From the NCBI GenBank assembly GCA_009809945.1, contig WTPW01001246.1, positions 66,181-130,180 of the forward strand: a stretch of 64,000 nucleotides of DNA, written 5' to 3'. The DNA comes from Gigaspora margarita. Taxonomy: Eukaryota > Glomeromycota > Glomeromycetes > Diversisporales > Gigasporaceae. The notes beneath the pieces were generated by a model, which did not search any database, was not told the DNA's origin, and was given only the letters and a program-made list of their open reading frames with translations. Positions 48,729 to 59,022 of this stretch are shown piece by piece. Numbering within the stretch: the first letter of the stretch is position 1; every line of letters starts with the position of its first letter. Made by a program: the position numbers and the translations under genes.

Positions 48729-49053
48729 TAGTTAGACCTCTATAAATGCAACCTCCATAAATGCAATATCTCTCTAAATGTACGTTTTTGTCTTGTCTGT
48801 AAGAAATTATTAGTGCTAAATGCACATTCTATATTCTATAAATGCACGTTCTTCTAAATAATTTTCTATATCATGCTACCTTCCTAAATGCACGTAGCCA
48901 ATCAAATTTTAGTATTTAAGATAGGTTATACAACTTTTAGTAGAAGTTATACAAACTTAATAATCTAATCCTTAAAGCTGCAATTTAATTGGCTCTTCCT
49001 AAATGCACATTGCAGGCTTGTCTGTACACGTTGTATTTATGGAGGTTTGACAA
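48729..49053. mobile_element. pogo-like MITE, 325 bp, copy 2
   Basis: Same family as 46932-47271: TAGTTAGACCTCTATAAATG at the left and TTTATGGAGGTTTGACAA at the right, TA outside. Internal text is nearly collinear with copy 1. Confidence 0.82.
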
Positions 49054-49055
49054 TA

Positions 49056-49850
49056 TATAGTCTCTAGGGTGTGGTAATATAGCGAAGTTGGGTTGTTGTC
49101 ATCCCTCCAAGTAACAGGTGCAGAGATCAAATACTACTGAAGATATTTTTGAAAACTTTATCTGTGTTACAGAACTAATTTGTATTCTAACTAATTGGAT
49201 TATAAATCTATAACCCAGATTATACTAAGTTATTGGAAGCTAACTAACTTGTATAATATTATATAAGAAAAAAAAAAGTACACAAATTCTGAAAATTAGC
49301 AAAAGAACCTGCTTGGCAAGATCTGAGTAGAAAAGTACCTGAATTTTGATGATGCTAGGGGAAAAAATCTTGAACAGAGACTAACTAAAAGCAGATCAAC
49401 GATAAAAAGGATTGAAGAACTTACTAACCAGACTACGGAGCCATACTAGAGAAAAAGGATATGTATATTGTAACCATGTACCAAGAAGAGGAAAACCATA
49501 TAGCATCCTAATGCTAAGCTAACCAACTCTTTCAGGTCTTAGGATTGGAAGTAGAGATATGACTAGGAGAAAAAAGCCAGAAGAGAAACTGACCAGGTAC
49601 TGGAGTTGAGGAACTTCACAAGGGCAAGAAGTAGGTAATAGTAGCGGTTTAAGAATAATCCCTGACTACAAGTGGTCCATTTCAGTAGATATATAAGTTA
49701 CTGAAGCATAGGTAATACCTGTGAGGGACAGGAACTGCTCTACCAGGTTTCTCACTGAAGATAAAGTAGTCCAAAGGGAGGTAAAAAAATCCGGATTGTG
49801 TTCTGGTGATACAATATAGATTGGCAGACAACAATAATCAGAGAGTTTAA
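49056..49850. other. More complex DNA of unknown nature
   Basis: This stretch is less AT-rich than average and not visibly repetitive (for example 49300-49800), yet no reading frame above about 60 codons survives. AGGGTGTGGTAATATAGCGAAG near 49068 resembles the ends at 42001. It may be an eroded gene or non-coding RNA gene; nothing decisive was seen. Confidence 0.35.
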
Positions 49851-50120
49851 AATAGGGATATTAAAATGCTTATATGAAACCTGCTCAAGCAGATTTGAAG
49901 CACTAACTTTTAAAGTTTGCTTATCAAATTTTTAAGCACTGCTTATAAGCAAATATGCTTTTAATGCTTTAAATCTGCTTTAAGCAAATATGCTTTAAAT
50001 CTGCTTCAAGCAAACATGCTTAAACAAATATGCTTTAAACTAGAAGTGTTAAAATGCTTATATAAAATCTGCTTGTGCAGATTTAAAGTATAAACTTTTA
50101 TAGTTTGCTTGTTAATTTTT

Positions 50121-50286
50121 TAATATTCTGAATATCAAAATTCTAATTGTACTAAATTTCAATACACTAAATTTTAAAAGGACAAGCCTAAAAAAAATTA
50201 TAGTTATAAATTTTTGGTATTAATTTATCTTTTAAGATTTAGTATATTGAAATTTAGTACAATTGGGATTTTGATATTTGGAATAT
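50121..50286. mobile_element. Palindromic MITE nested in the hAT element
   Basis: AATATCAAAATTCTAATTGT faces ACAATTGGGATTTTGATATT; inner CTAAATTTCAATACACTAAA faces TTTAGTATATTGAAATTTAG. Confidence 0.8.
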
Positions 50287-50346
50287 TGATACAAATTGCT
50301 CAAGACAAATATGCTTTTAAATACTATTTTTAAACATGCTTAATTC

Positions 50347-50850
50347 GTGATCCGCCTAAAAACCAGTGAAATAACATAGTAAATCATGAGGAAATTTACT
50401 ATTGTGTTTTGCCTTTTTTGGAATCTTGAGTTTCCCAAAGGGTAAACCAATTTTATACTAAGTAAACATCTTTTTTACATTAAGTAAAAGTTGTAAAAAA
50501 AAAAATTCCGGTCATATTACTAGTTAAATTATTAAAATCAGCCTGGTAGATTACGAAATATGAGCATTTTTGTCTTTACGACTATATGGTATAACAAAAA
50601 AGTAAACATATAATCACAAAACAAAAAATGCATATATCTCATGATCTACTAGGCCGATTTTAATGATTTAATTGCTATTATGACCAGAATTTTTTCTTCT
50701 ACAACTTTTTCTTAACGTAAAAAAGATATTTACTTAAAAAAAATTGGCTTGTCCTTTGGAAAACTCCAGATTCCAAAAAAGCCAAAAAATATATAGTAAA
50801 TATATTTCCACTTTTTACTATGTTTTTTCACTAGTTCTTAGGTGGATCAC
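50347..50850. mobile_element. Palindromic MITE, 504 bp, nested
   Basis: GTGATCCGCCTAAAAACCAG faces CTAGTTCTTAGGTGGATCAC. Inside, TAGTAAA and CTTTTTTGGAATCTTGAGTT face matching text, and GGCCGATTTTAATGATTTAA mirrors TTAAATTATTAAAATCAGCC. Confidence 0.82.
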
Positions 50851-51399
50851 AAATTAAAACAAATATGTTTTTAACTATTATTTTTAAATCTGTTTTAAAT
50901 ATATTTTTAAAAATTATAAACTAATAGATATACTATACAACTATTAAATAACTATTCTATATATTGTTTTGTTCGAACATATGTATCATTATTCTATATT
51001 ACACATGCATGTGTATTTTTTAAAGCATATGATCAACTACCCATAATCAAATTAGCAATAATCAAAAAGTAGTTTGGGAATTAGCTATAATTATATTAAT
51101 ATTTAGTGGTAAGTATGATCTTATAGATCGAACCTATTATTTAGTATAGTATGAATTATTAAACATACTTGTAAAAGCATACTTATATATAAACTGGTTT
51201 AGTTAAGCATAAACTCAAACTGCTTGAGCAATTTATGAACTAAGCATGCTTGTATAAGCATGCTTATATAAATCTGCTTATATGAGCATGCTTATATATA
51301 AACTAGTTTATAAAAACCAGTTTAGCTTGCTTCAACATCAAAGCAGATATGCTTCAAGTATAAACCAAACTGCTTGAGCAATTTAACATCCCTAGTTTA

Positions 51400-52610
51400 A
51401 AATAGGCAATAAAGGGAGTAACAAAAATCAGGTGATTTTTTAGAGGGAGAGGGGGTAAAAAAAGTTGAAATTATATATAAGAACCTGACTATATATGTAT
51501 TAAAAAAGAGGGAAGAGGAGTAGGCCTCTGATAAAAAATAATCTGGTGATTAATAACATGGCCCTAACTAGTATGCAGGTTGCAAGTATGGTAGCTAGTG
51601 TAGAACCTTCAAGTGGCTACTTAAATAGGCAACCAAAAGTTGCAGGTATAACTAGTTATACTCTTGTCAATGTACTATATCAGTTAACCTTCATGTAAAA
51701 AACCAGAATCTAATAATACTTGAATAAAACTTTTACTTTTGAAGTAAGCACCTTAACTTGTAAAAAAAAAAAAAAAAAAAAAAGCAAAGTTAAAATTAAT
51801 TTATTTCTATAAAATCAGAAAAAATAATTAAAATTTTAAAATTTAAAAAATTTTTAAATATATTAATCTCTAAATTATTATTCAAATTTTTAAGTTTTAC
51901 TAAATATAAAAAATTAATATTTTTCAAAAAAAAATTGTGTTTTTTTTTTTTAATATTAAGGTGACCATTTAGGTACCCTAGCACTTTATTGGTACAAATG
52001 GGTTGGCCCAGTTAGTATAATCACGCCACATATTACATTTGTATAATGAGAGTACAACCAGCCACTTACACTTTTGGTGTTGTTCCACACTAGCTGCCAT
52101 ACCTACAATCCAACTATAGGATTGCCTATTTAAACCCTCTAATTGCTATCCATGTCCTATGTTCTTTCCAATATACAAAAAAAAAATTGTTTAAAATTGG
52201 TTTAATATATTATATATATATTTTTTTTAGCAATCCTGCCTTTGTATTTGTAGACTTTATTATACAAAAACTGCATTTATATATATATTAAAATTCTATT
52301 ATACAATATTATATATAACTATAAAGTATTCAGATGCAATATGCCTAGCAAATCTTTTGGCTCAATTCAAATTTTCAACTTACTGAGAATATGTATTCTT
52401 TTTTCACTAGCAGGTACTTGTTTACTATATCAAAATTGGCTTCTTTTTAAAATTTTTTTTTAACTTCTCTAGTAGACAAAAGCTACTAAAAAAAAAAACT
52501 ATGACTATAAGAAAATATAAGGGAAAAATAAAATAAGAAAATACCTACTATACCTAAATAAAAACCAAATACTAAAAAAAAACAAAATAAAAAGAAAAAC
52601 AAAAAAAAAC
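51400..52610. other. AT-rich DNA, no gene seen
   Basis: It includes a poly-A run (51762-51783), a decayed Harbinger-like end near 51420-51560 (AAAAATCAGGTGATTTTTTAG) also found near 34560 and 37575, and purine-rich 52480-52610. No coding or RNA signal. Confidence 0.4.
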
Positions 52611-52614
52611 ACTT

Positions 52615-52995
52615 AATTGCCAATTCGGATAAGATCAGCACTATTTCTATATTTAGAATTGGGGCAAAACAAATATATAAACAAGGTAGTACAAAATCTA
52701 GATCAGGCCTGTATATATAAAATTTTTATATGATTTAAAGAATTCTAAAGACATTTTTACTTATATCTTCTTATTTACAAGTCCGATTTTAATGAAATGT
52801 TGGTGGTAGACGCACAAGACCTGCTCTACAACTTTACTTAGAGCCAAAAATAATATTTACTTAGTATAAAAAAAACTTTTTATTAGGCCTAAAACAGATT
52901 TACTAATATATTGTTTATATATTTGTTTATCCCCAATTCCAAATATAGTAATAATATAGCTATAGTGCCGATCTTATCCGGATTGGTAATTAATA
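52615..52995. mobile_element. Palindromic MITE, ends CCAATTCGGATAAGATC
   Basis: AATTGCCAATTCGGATAAGA faces TCTTATCCGGATTGGTAATT; inner AGCACTAT faces ATAGTGC and AGAATTGGGG faces CCCCAATTCC. It contains the TTACTTAGAGC block shared by other foldbacks. Confidence 0.8.
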
Positions 52996-53389
52996 ATACT
53001 ATTATTACCTGTGCTAGATTATAAAAATTATAGCACTGCATAAGGATACACCTTATTAAAATACTATATGTACATTATAAAGAAAAGCAAAAAATTGAAA
53101 ATTATATATCTATAAAAATATTTCAAAAAAAATTTCATCACATGCTCCTTTCAGATCTCAAATATACTATTTAGAATACTAACATTTATTATTTAATATC
53201 CATTTACTATAGAGGCTTACTCCTATTCTCAGGTAATATTTAGCTAAATTTGATTGGCTATAATTTTTTATATAAGATAACAGGACCCAGACATCTCTCA
53301 TATAGGTTATAACTGGATTTTGGCCAATTTTAATCTAATTTGCTAAAAATAACAAAATCTATTTACTTTAATAACTTCTAATTCAGTAA

Positions 53390-53554
53390 GGGGCATGCCA
53401 TTTATTATGTAATTTTTACCATGGATACATAGTCAGAGGTAGTGATCACGTCTATATATTATATTAACCAATCTGAATTAGATATATGATCATGCCATAT
53501 ATCGATGAGGGTGGCTACTAAGTAAAAAATATTACATAATAAATGGCATGCCCC
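53390..53554. mobile_element. Harbinger-type MITE, 165 bp, nested
   Basis: Perfect ends GGGGCATGCCATTTATTATG and CATAATAAATGGCATGCCCC, with TAA on both sides (53387-53389, 53555-53557). The related uninterrupted copy near 33075 shows the empty site (TGA). Confidence 0.92.
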
Positions 53555-53722
53555 TAATTAGAATTGAATAAACTTTTTTTTGTTAGATGCGCCTCACTAA
53601 GAGCTTCATTTTAAAAAAAAGTTCATTCAAATTGGACTACTGGATGCCAAGATAATTGCCAAAAACAGTTTTTTGCTTCTCAAATTTTAGATGTTTTTGC
53701 TGAAAAATTTTAAGTATAACCA

Positions 53723-53899
53723 GAACCCCGAAATATACATAGATAGGTCAGGTTAATTATAGGGTTACTAAAAAAGAAAAGATTTGCAGAAAAACTTCAA
53801 AAATAAGCAAAAAAATTACCATAAATAGAAAAGATCTGCATAAAAACCTCAAAAATAAGCAAACTCATACCTGACCTATCTATGTATATTTCGGGGTCC
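53723..53899. mobile_element. MULE-like MITE nested in its own family
   Basis: GAACCCCGAAATATACATAG and CTATGTATATTTCGGGGTCC, extended inward by ATAGGTCAGGT/ACCTGACCTAT. The flanks AGTATAACCA and TGTATAACCT match 8 of 10. Confidence 0.82.
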
Positions 53900-54114
53900 T
53901 GTATAACCTCTATACTAAATGTTCAGGGTCCTAAGATAACAGTCATAGATTATGTTATATCTGTTAATATATGAGTATTAGTTTATAATAAAAATTATAA
54001 TAAAAACATATAAATTTACTATAAACTTTAAGTCTCACATTATTTTTAACTTATATATTAACTTTTTTTTCAAACTTTGCGATTAAGTATATTAAAAATA
54101 GCAGATTAAGGTTA

Positions 54115-54274
54115 GGATGCTGATATTTATTATCTAATATCTGTTTATTATAGAGGCTTACCCCCTCTAGATAAGGTTTATATATAAAATTTTAGCCAAT
54201 CAAATTTAATTAAGAGATAAGGTTTTGCTTGACCCTCCATGCCCTAAAATATTACCTAATAAATGTTAGCATCC
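54115..54274. mobile_element. Harbinger-type MITE, 160 bp
   Basis: GGATGCTGATATTTATTATC and ACCTAATAAATGTTAGCATCC (shown to 20 of 21 bases in symmetry), with TTA on both sides (54112-54114, 54275-54277). Internal CCCCCTCT and GGGCATGG-complement words near the ends. Confidence 0.85.
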
Positions 54275-54559
54275 TTACTTAGAACACATTTTTAAAATTT
54301 TGTTAATTTTGTACAATTTCAAAATATAACTTTGTTAAAAGCAAATATTCACTAATTTTAAATCAGCAATTATATGTAAAATTATGCTCTAAACAACTTT
54401 ACTTAATAGCAAAAAAATATAGATTATCATGACAAAAAAATAGATTAGCTATATATTAAAGTTAAAAATTTTTGGGTTGTAATATAAAACCCTTTTTTTG
54501 TTAAGATAGCCTACTTTGAACTTCTAAGTAAACTTGTTCAGCATGTAATTCTCTTGTAT

Positions 54560-54735
54560 TAAAGTCAAAACACATTTTCTTGAACCTTTTACTAAGTGAA
54601 AAATAGAGTTAAAGTTAGAAAAAAAATTTTTTTCTAAAAGAAAAAATTTTTTTTTCTAAAAGAAAAAATTTTTTTTTTAACTTTAATCCCATTTTTCACT
54701 TAGTAAAGGGTTCGAGAAAATGCATTTTGACCTTG
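54560..54735. repeat. Hairpin core related to the 34.2-kb foldback
   Basis: CCTTTTACTAAGTGAAAAATAG faces CCCATTTTTCACTTAGTAAAG around repeated AAAATTTTTTTTCTAAAAG. The mirrored arm at 59.5 kb lacks it. Its match is 34540-34820. Confidence 0.7.
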
Positions 54736-55454
54736 ATACAAATAGAATTAGGAGAGGGCCATTTATCAGTTGATATTTTGCTACTAAGAAACTATCTCCT
54801 TCCTCTTACCTGATTATAAATACTCAATTTGATTGGCTATAATTTTTTAAAATTTTAAAAAATTTTTAAAATTTAATATTAAATAAAATTTGAATAGTGA
54901 TCTGTTTTGGATGATTTTACTACCAAAATGTTTGTCTCAATAAGACGATTCCAATGAGACTAAAATTATCAAAATCTAATTACTGGATCTTTATAGATTT
55001 GTATTGCTTTAATTATATTAGTTTTGTATATATTAAAAATTATTATTAAAGATCCTATAAACTTTAACATTGAATAACTTGTGAAATAGTAGTCTGTTTT
55101 GGGCAATTTTACTACCAAAATGCTTGTTTTAGTGAGATGATTCTAATAAATCTAAAATCATTAAACTCTAATTACAGGATCTCAAAATCATTATAGATTT
55201 GTACTATTTTTTTTTTTAATTCTTTAACTAAATCTCATTGTAGCAATGTATTTAACAAGTTTACCTAGCTAGGTTTTACTCTGGAGAGTTCCAAGCAAGG
55301 CTGACAGATACAGGATGTAGATGAGATTTTTTAGGTCACATGAAAACCTGGCCTCTAATCACTTTCCAATTAAGATCAGGGCAAATCCCTTTCGAGTTAC
55401 ACAGATTATATATATACAACCCCTTTTTTTGTTTATATCTTTTTAAATTTTTTT

Positions 55455-55640
55455 TTGTGTTGTCAAAACTTTATTGCCTCTTTTTGTTACTGGAGTCATC
55501 ATTTACTGGTGCTTTTTTGCGCCTCTAATGCTATTATCATTTACTGGTACCTCTTTTTGTCACTAGCACCGTTGTTGTTTACTAGTGCCTCTTTTCATCG
55601 CTCATGCTGGGGCCTCTTTTCATATACTTCTTTGGCCCTA
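55455..55640. repeat. Minisatellite, about 36-38-bp unit, left arm copy
   Basis: Four to five degenerate units of GCCTCTTTTTGTTACTGGAG...ATCATTTACTGGT. The mirror copy is at 58060-58235. The overlapping frames 55340-55528 and 55455-55646 are repeat products. Confidence 0.75.
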
Positions 55641-55814
55641 GTGTAAATTCAGAAATAAAACCTACAAAAAAAAAAAAGTTAGTTCAAGAAAAGAAAAAAA
55701 AAGAAAAATATAATGTAAGAAAAAATATGTCTTCTTAAATTTAGCTTCCATCTTATTGTTTACGTTTCGTCATACTGATTTATTTCTGTATTTGTTATAT
55801 GAGTTAGATTGCAG

Positions 55815-55910
55815 AATTAGTGTAAGAAGTACTTGCGCAGTTTAGGGTTAGAGTTAGGATTAGTATAAGAAGTACTTGCGTGGTTTAGGGTTAGAGTTAG
55901 GATTAGTGTA
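55815..55910. repeat. 43-bp tandem duplication with telomere-like motif
   Basis: TAAGAAGTACTTGCG(C/T)(A/G)GTTTAGGGTTAGAGTTAGG occurs twice in a row here, but only once (57838-57895) in the mirrored arm, so this arm gained a unit after the foldback formed. Confidence 0.8.
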
Positions 55911-56047
55911 GTATTAGTATAGAAATAGTTTTATTAGTATAAAAATGATTTATGTAAAGAATTATATAAAATAAAATAATTAAAATAAAATAATTTAAAT
56001 AATTAACCGAATTAAAAGAAAAAATAAATAAAAAATAAGGGTGTTAT

Positions 56048-56262
56048 TTTATGGAGACATGTCTCCATGGAGACCCTTTATATGAATAGCCAATCAAAAT
56101 TAAGCATGTGACTAGATAATATATTGCTTATTATTGGCCAATTAAAATTTCCTACAAACTTTCTAACTTTTATAATACAAAAACACAAATAAAAATTTTC
56201 TAACCCTAAATATGATTGGCTGTTATATGTAGGATCGCCATGGAGACATATCTCCACATACA
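56048..56262. mobile_element. MITE-like insertion in left arm, GGAGACATGTCTCC ends
   Basis: ATGGAGACATGTCTCCATGG at the left and CCATGGAGACATATCTCCAC at the right, with AGCCAATCAAAATTAAGC facing a TGATTGGCT match. The mirrored arm lacks it near 57750. Confidence 0.65.
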
Positions 56263-56937
56263 ATTTTCTAAAAAATAAAGCTTACTATATAGCGATTCAA
56301 GAAAAACTACTAAAAAGAGTTTCTGAAGTATTTTTTATTTGATTGAAAAGAGTTTTTTTTTAACTTTTTCATTACCTAGTACATATATATAGGCTGCTTT
56401 ATTTTGTGGTATACATACACTAATAATAAAAAAAAAATACTGTAATTTAGAATAAATAAAAATAAAACAAATTAAAAACTAAAAAATTTAAATACCAGTA
56501 AGTTAAACATTAAAATAATTTAAGAAAATTAAATAAAAAAAAATATAAAAATAATTTAATTTAACAAAAAAGAAAAAAAAAAGAATTAATAAATTAAAAA
56601 AAAAATAAAATAAATAAATAAAATGAAAAATAAATAATAAAAGAATTTATTAAAAAAAAAATTTAAAAATAAATTAAATAAAAAATTTAAATTAAAACAT
56701 TTTTTTTTAATTGTTCTATTTTTTTTTAATTTAAATTTTTTATTTAAATTTTTTTTTTAATAAATTATTTTATTATTTATTTTTCATTTTATTCTTTTTT
56801 TTATTTTTTTTTTGATTTATTAATTTGTTTTATTTTTTTTATTTTTTTTTTTAAATTAAATTTTTTTTTATTTATTTAATGTTTTAACTTATTTAAATTT
56901 TTTAATTTTTATTTTTATTTCTAAATTATTTTTTTTA

Positions 56938-57295
56938 CGAGTTTACTAAAACACACCACTGGTGGCAACACCACAATGATTTTTCACCAATAACATTTTT
57001 TAAATGCAGTGTAATGTAAAAATCTTGTATAACATAAATTTTTTACCATTTTGCTATTTTTTTAAAAATACCTTCTAACTCAAAATTTCATTTATAAAAC
57101 CATCTTTTTTTTTAAAAAAAAAATTCCTTGTGAAATTTCACTATATACTATGCTTAACCCTAACCCCTAACTATTAACTCTCGCTTAACATTTATTAAAT
57201 TCAATTTTTGTTTATTTTTTTTATTTTTTTATATTGATCTTTACATTACACCACATACTGGTGTTGAACACTAGTGGTGCATATTAGTAAACTTG
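56938..57295. mobile_element. hAT-type MITE in right arm, with telomere-like tract
   Basis: CGAGTTTACTAAAACACACC faces TGCATATTAGTAAACTTG; next inward CACTGGTGGCAACACC faces GGTGTTGAACACTAGTG. TTTTTTTA lies on both sides (56930-56937, 57296-57303), a low-complexity but matching 8-mer. Removing it restores the mirror of 56385-56450. AACCCTAACCCCTAAC lies inside at 57154. Confidence 0.78.
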
Positions 57296-57309
57296 TTTTT
57301 TTATTATTA

Positions 57310-58380
57310 GTGTACATACACTATGAGAAACCAAGACCGTTAAGATCTCTTGAAGTAGTCTATATCAGAGTTGTCACATTTACTATATTTGTTCTATTGG
57401 CTTTTAATTCTATTCACTTTTTTCATTTTTCTATTGTAAATTTTTAGTATTAAATTTTACTAATTAAATATAAAAATATTTTAAATTTATTTTTTAATAA
57501 TGGTCTAACAATATATATTTAAATAATTGCAAATTATTAATAAAAAAAATTTTTTTATATAAAGACAAAAAATCAAGCTTTTGTTCTATTGTTCTATTTG
57601 CCAACACTGGTCTATATATATGTACTAGAGTAAAACAGTTAAAAAAAACACTCTTTTCAATTGAATAAAAAAATATTTTGAAAGTTCTTTTCACTTGAAT
57701 CACTATATGGTAAGCTTTATTTTTTATTTATTTTTTTTTTTAATTGGGTTTAAATTATTTTATTTAAATTATTTTTTATTTTATTTATATAATTCTTTAC
57801 ATAAATCATTTCTATACTAATAAAATTATACTAATACTACACTAATCTAACCCTAACCCTAAACTGCGCAAGTGCCTCTTACACTAATTCTGTGATCTAA
57901 CCCTATAACAATATATAAATAAATTAGTATGACAAAATGTAGATTAAACAATAAAATGAAAGCCGAGTTTAAGAAGACAAGTATTTTTTCTTATATTTAT
58001 TTTTTCTTTTTTTTCTCAACTTGAACTAATCTTTCTTTTTTTTTGTAAATTTTATTTCTGAATTTATACTAGAGCCAAAGAAGTATACAAAAAGAAGTAC
58101 CGGCACAAGCAATGAAAAGAAGCACTAGTAAATGACATTGGCGCTAGCAATGAAAAGAGATACCAGTTAACAACAACGTTAGCGATGCAAAGAAGCACCA
58201 GTAAACGATGACTCTAGTGACGAAAAGAGGCTGTAAAGTTTTAATAGCACAAAAAAAAAATTAAAAAAAAAGATTGTATATATATAATTTGTGTAACTGG
58301 AAAGGAGATTTGCCCTAATCTTAATCGGAAGGTGATCAGAGGCCAGATTTTCACATGATCCAGAAAATCTTACCTATATT
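57310..58380. other. Right arm of the giant foldback, no gene
   Basis: It mirrors 55320-56400, including the telomere-like ACCCTAACCCTAAACTGCGC (57848) and the minisatellite (58060-58235). Frames here are not supported. Confidence 0.6.
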
Positions 58381-58614
58381 CTGGTGCTCTCAGCAAGGCT
58401 TTACCTTCACATCTAAGTGTCTGAACAGTATATAGCCTCAACTGGTTACTTATTTCTGAGCACCTAGTCATAATTTGTTGCAGAACTACTGGAATAATCA
58501 AATATTATAAACCAAATCAGATTTTAGTCTATTTAGCCTGATAGTACTATGAGTTTATGTAGTATCACAAATATTAGACTTGGGCCTCATATTATGTCTC
58601 GTAGAACTTTGGTT

Positions 58615-58795
58615 TAGAGATTGGAACGGTTTTAAAAATTCAGGTTTATCATATCAAAATTCGGGTTTATCACGCCAAAATTTGGGTTTATTACATAAAT
58701 TATTAGTAATTGATGTGATAAACCCGAATTTTTGTGTAATAAACCCAAATTTTGATGTGATAAAACTGAATTTTTAAAACCGGTTCCAACCTCTA
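58615..58795. mobile_element. hAT-type MITE, 181 bp
   Basis: TAGAGATTGGAACGGTTTTA faces AAAACCGGTTCCAACCTCTA. Perfect 8-bp target duplication CTTTGGTT (58607-58614, 58796-58803). Nearly the whole element is a hairpin built from GGGTTTATCAC/GTGATAAACCC words. Confidence 0.95.
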
Positions 58796-58944
58796 CTTTG
58801 GTTATTCCAAATCAGATTCTAACTTGTTTCTTGTTACCATTACAGATTTGATAATGGCAACTGCCCAATTAAGTCTGTCAATTGACGTTCTGGGTTCCTG
58901 TTTTTCTATAGTGATTCAGTTTTCTAACAGCTGGTTTTTTCTAT

Positions 58945-59022
58945 TTCACTTCTGGGAGGATTTGAACAGGCAACCTTCAATTTGCAACCTGGGAGCATAA
59001 CCACTATGCTATCGACCTGCAG
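58945..59022 (-). tRNA. tRNA-like sequence, probably not a functional tRNA
   Basis: The minus strand has A box TAGCATAGTGG (59011-59001) and B box GTTCAAATCC (58967-58958), 44 nt apart start to start, exactly tRNA spacing. The D stem GCAT/ATGC pairs. The T stem and anticodon stem do not pair well (loop GTTGCAA, TGC in the anticodon place), so it is a tRNA pseudogene or SINE head. Confidence 0.6.

Larger units (their letters stand above)
49853..51394. mobile_element. hAT element, 1542 bp, non-autonomous, AAGCATGCTT-rich ends
   Basis: The ends TAGGGATATTAAAATGCTTA and GCAATTTAACATCCCTA. Perfect 8-bp target duplication GTTTAAAA (49845-49852, 51395-51402). AAGCA(T/G)ATTTGCTT, TAAGCATGCTTATA and CTGCTTGAGCA words fill 49870-50100 and 51170-51380. 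Two palindromic MITEs (50121-50286 and 50347-50850) sit inside. No transposase. Confidence 0.93.
53283..53931. mobile_element. MULE-like MITE (GGACCC family) with two nested MITEs
   Basis: The ends GGACCCAGACATCTCTCAT and ACTAAATGTTCAGGGTCC. A perfect 10-bp duplication TAAGATAACA lies outside (53273-53282, 53932-53941). Without nested insertions it matches 32974-33268 along its length. Confidence 0.85.
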
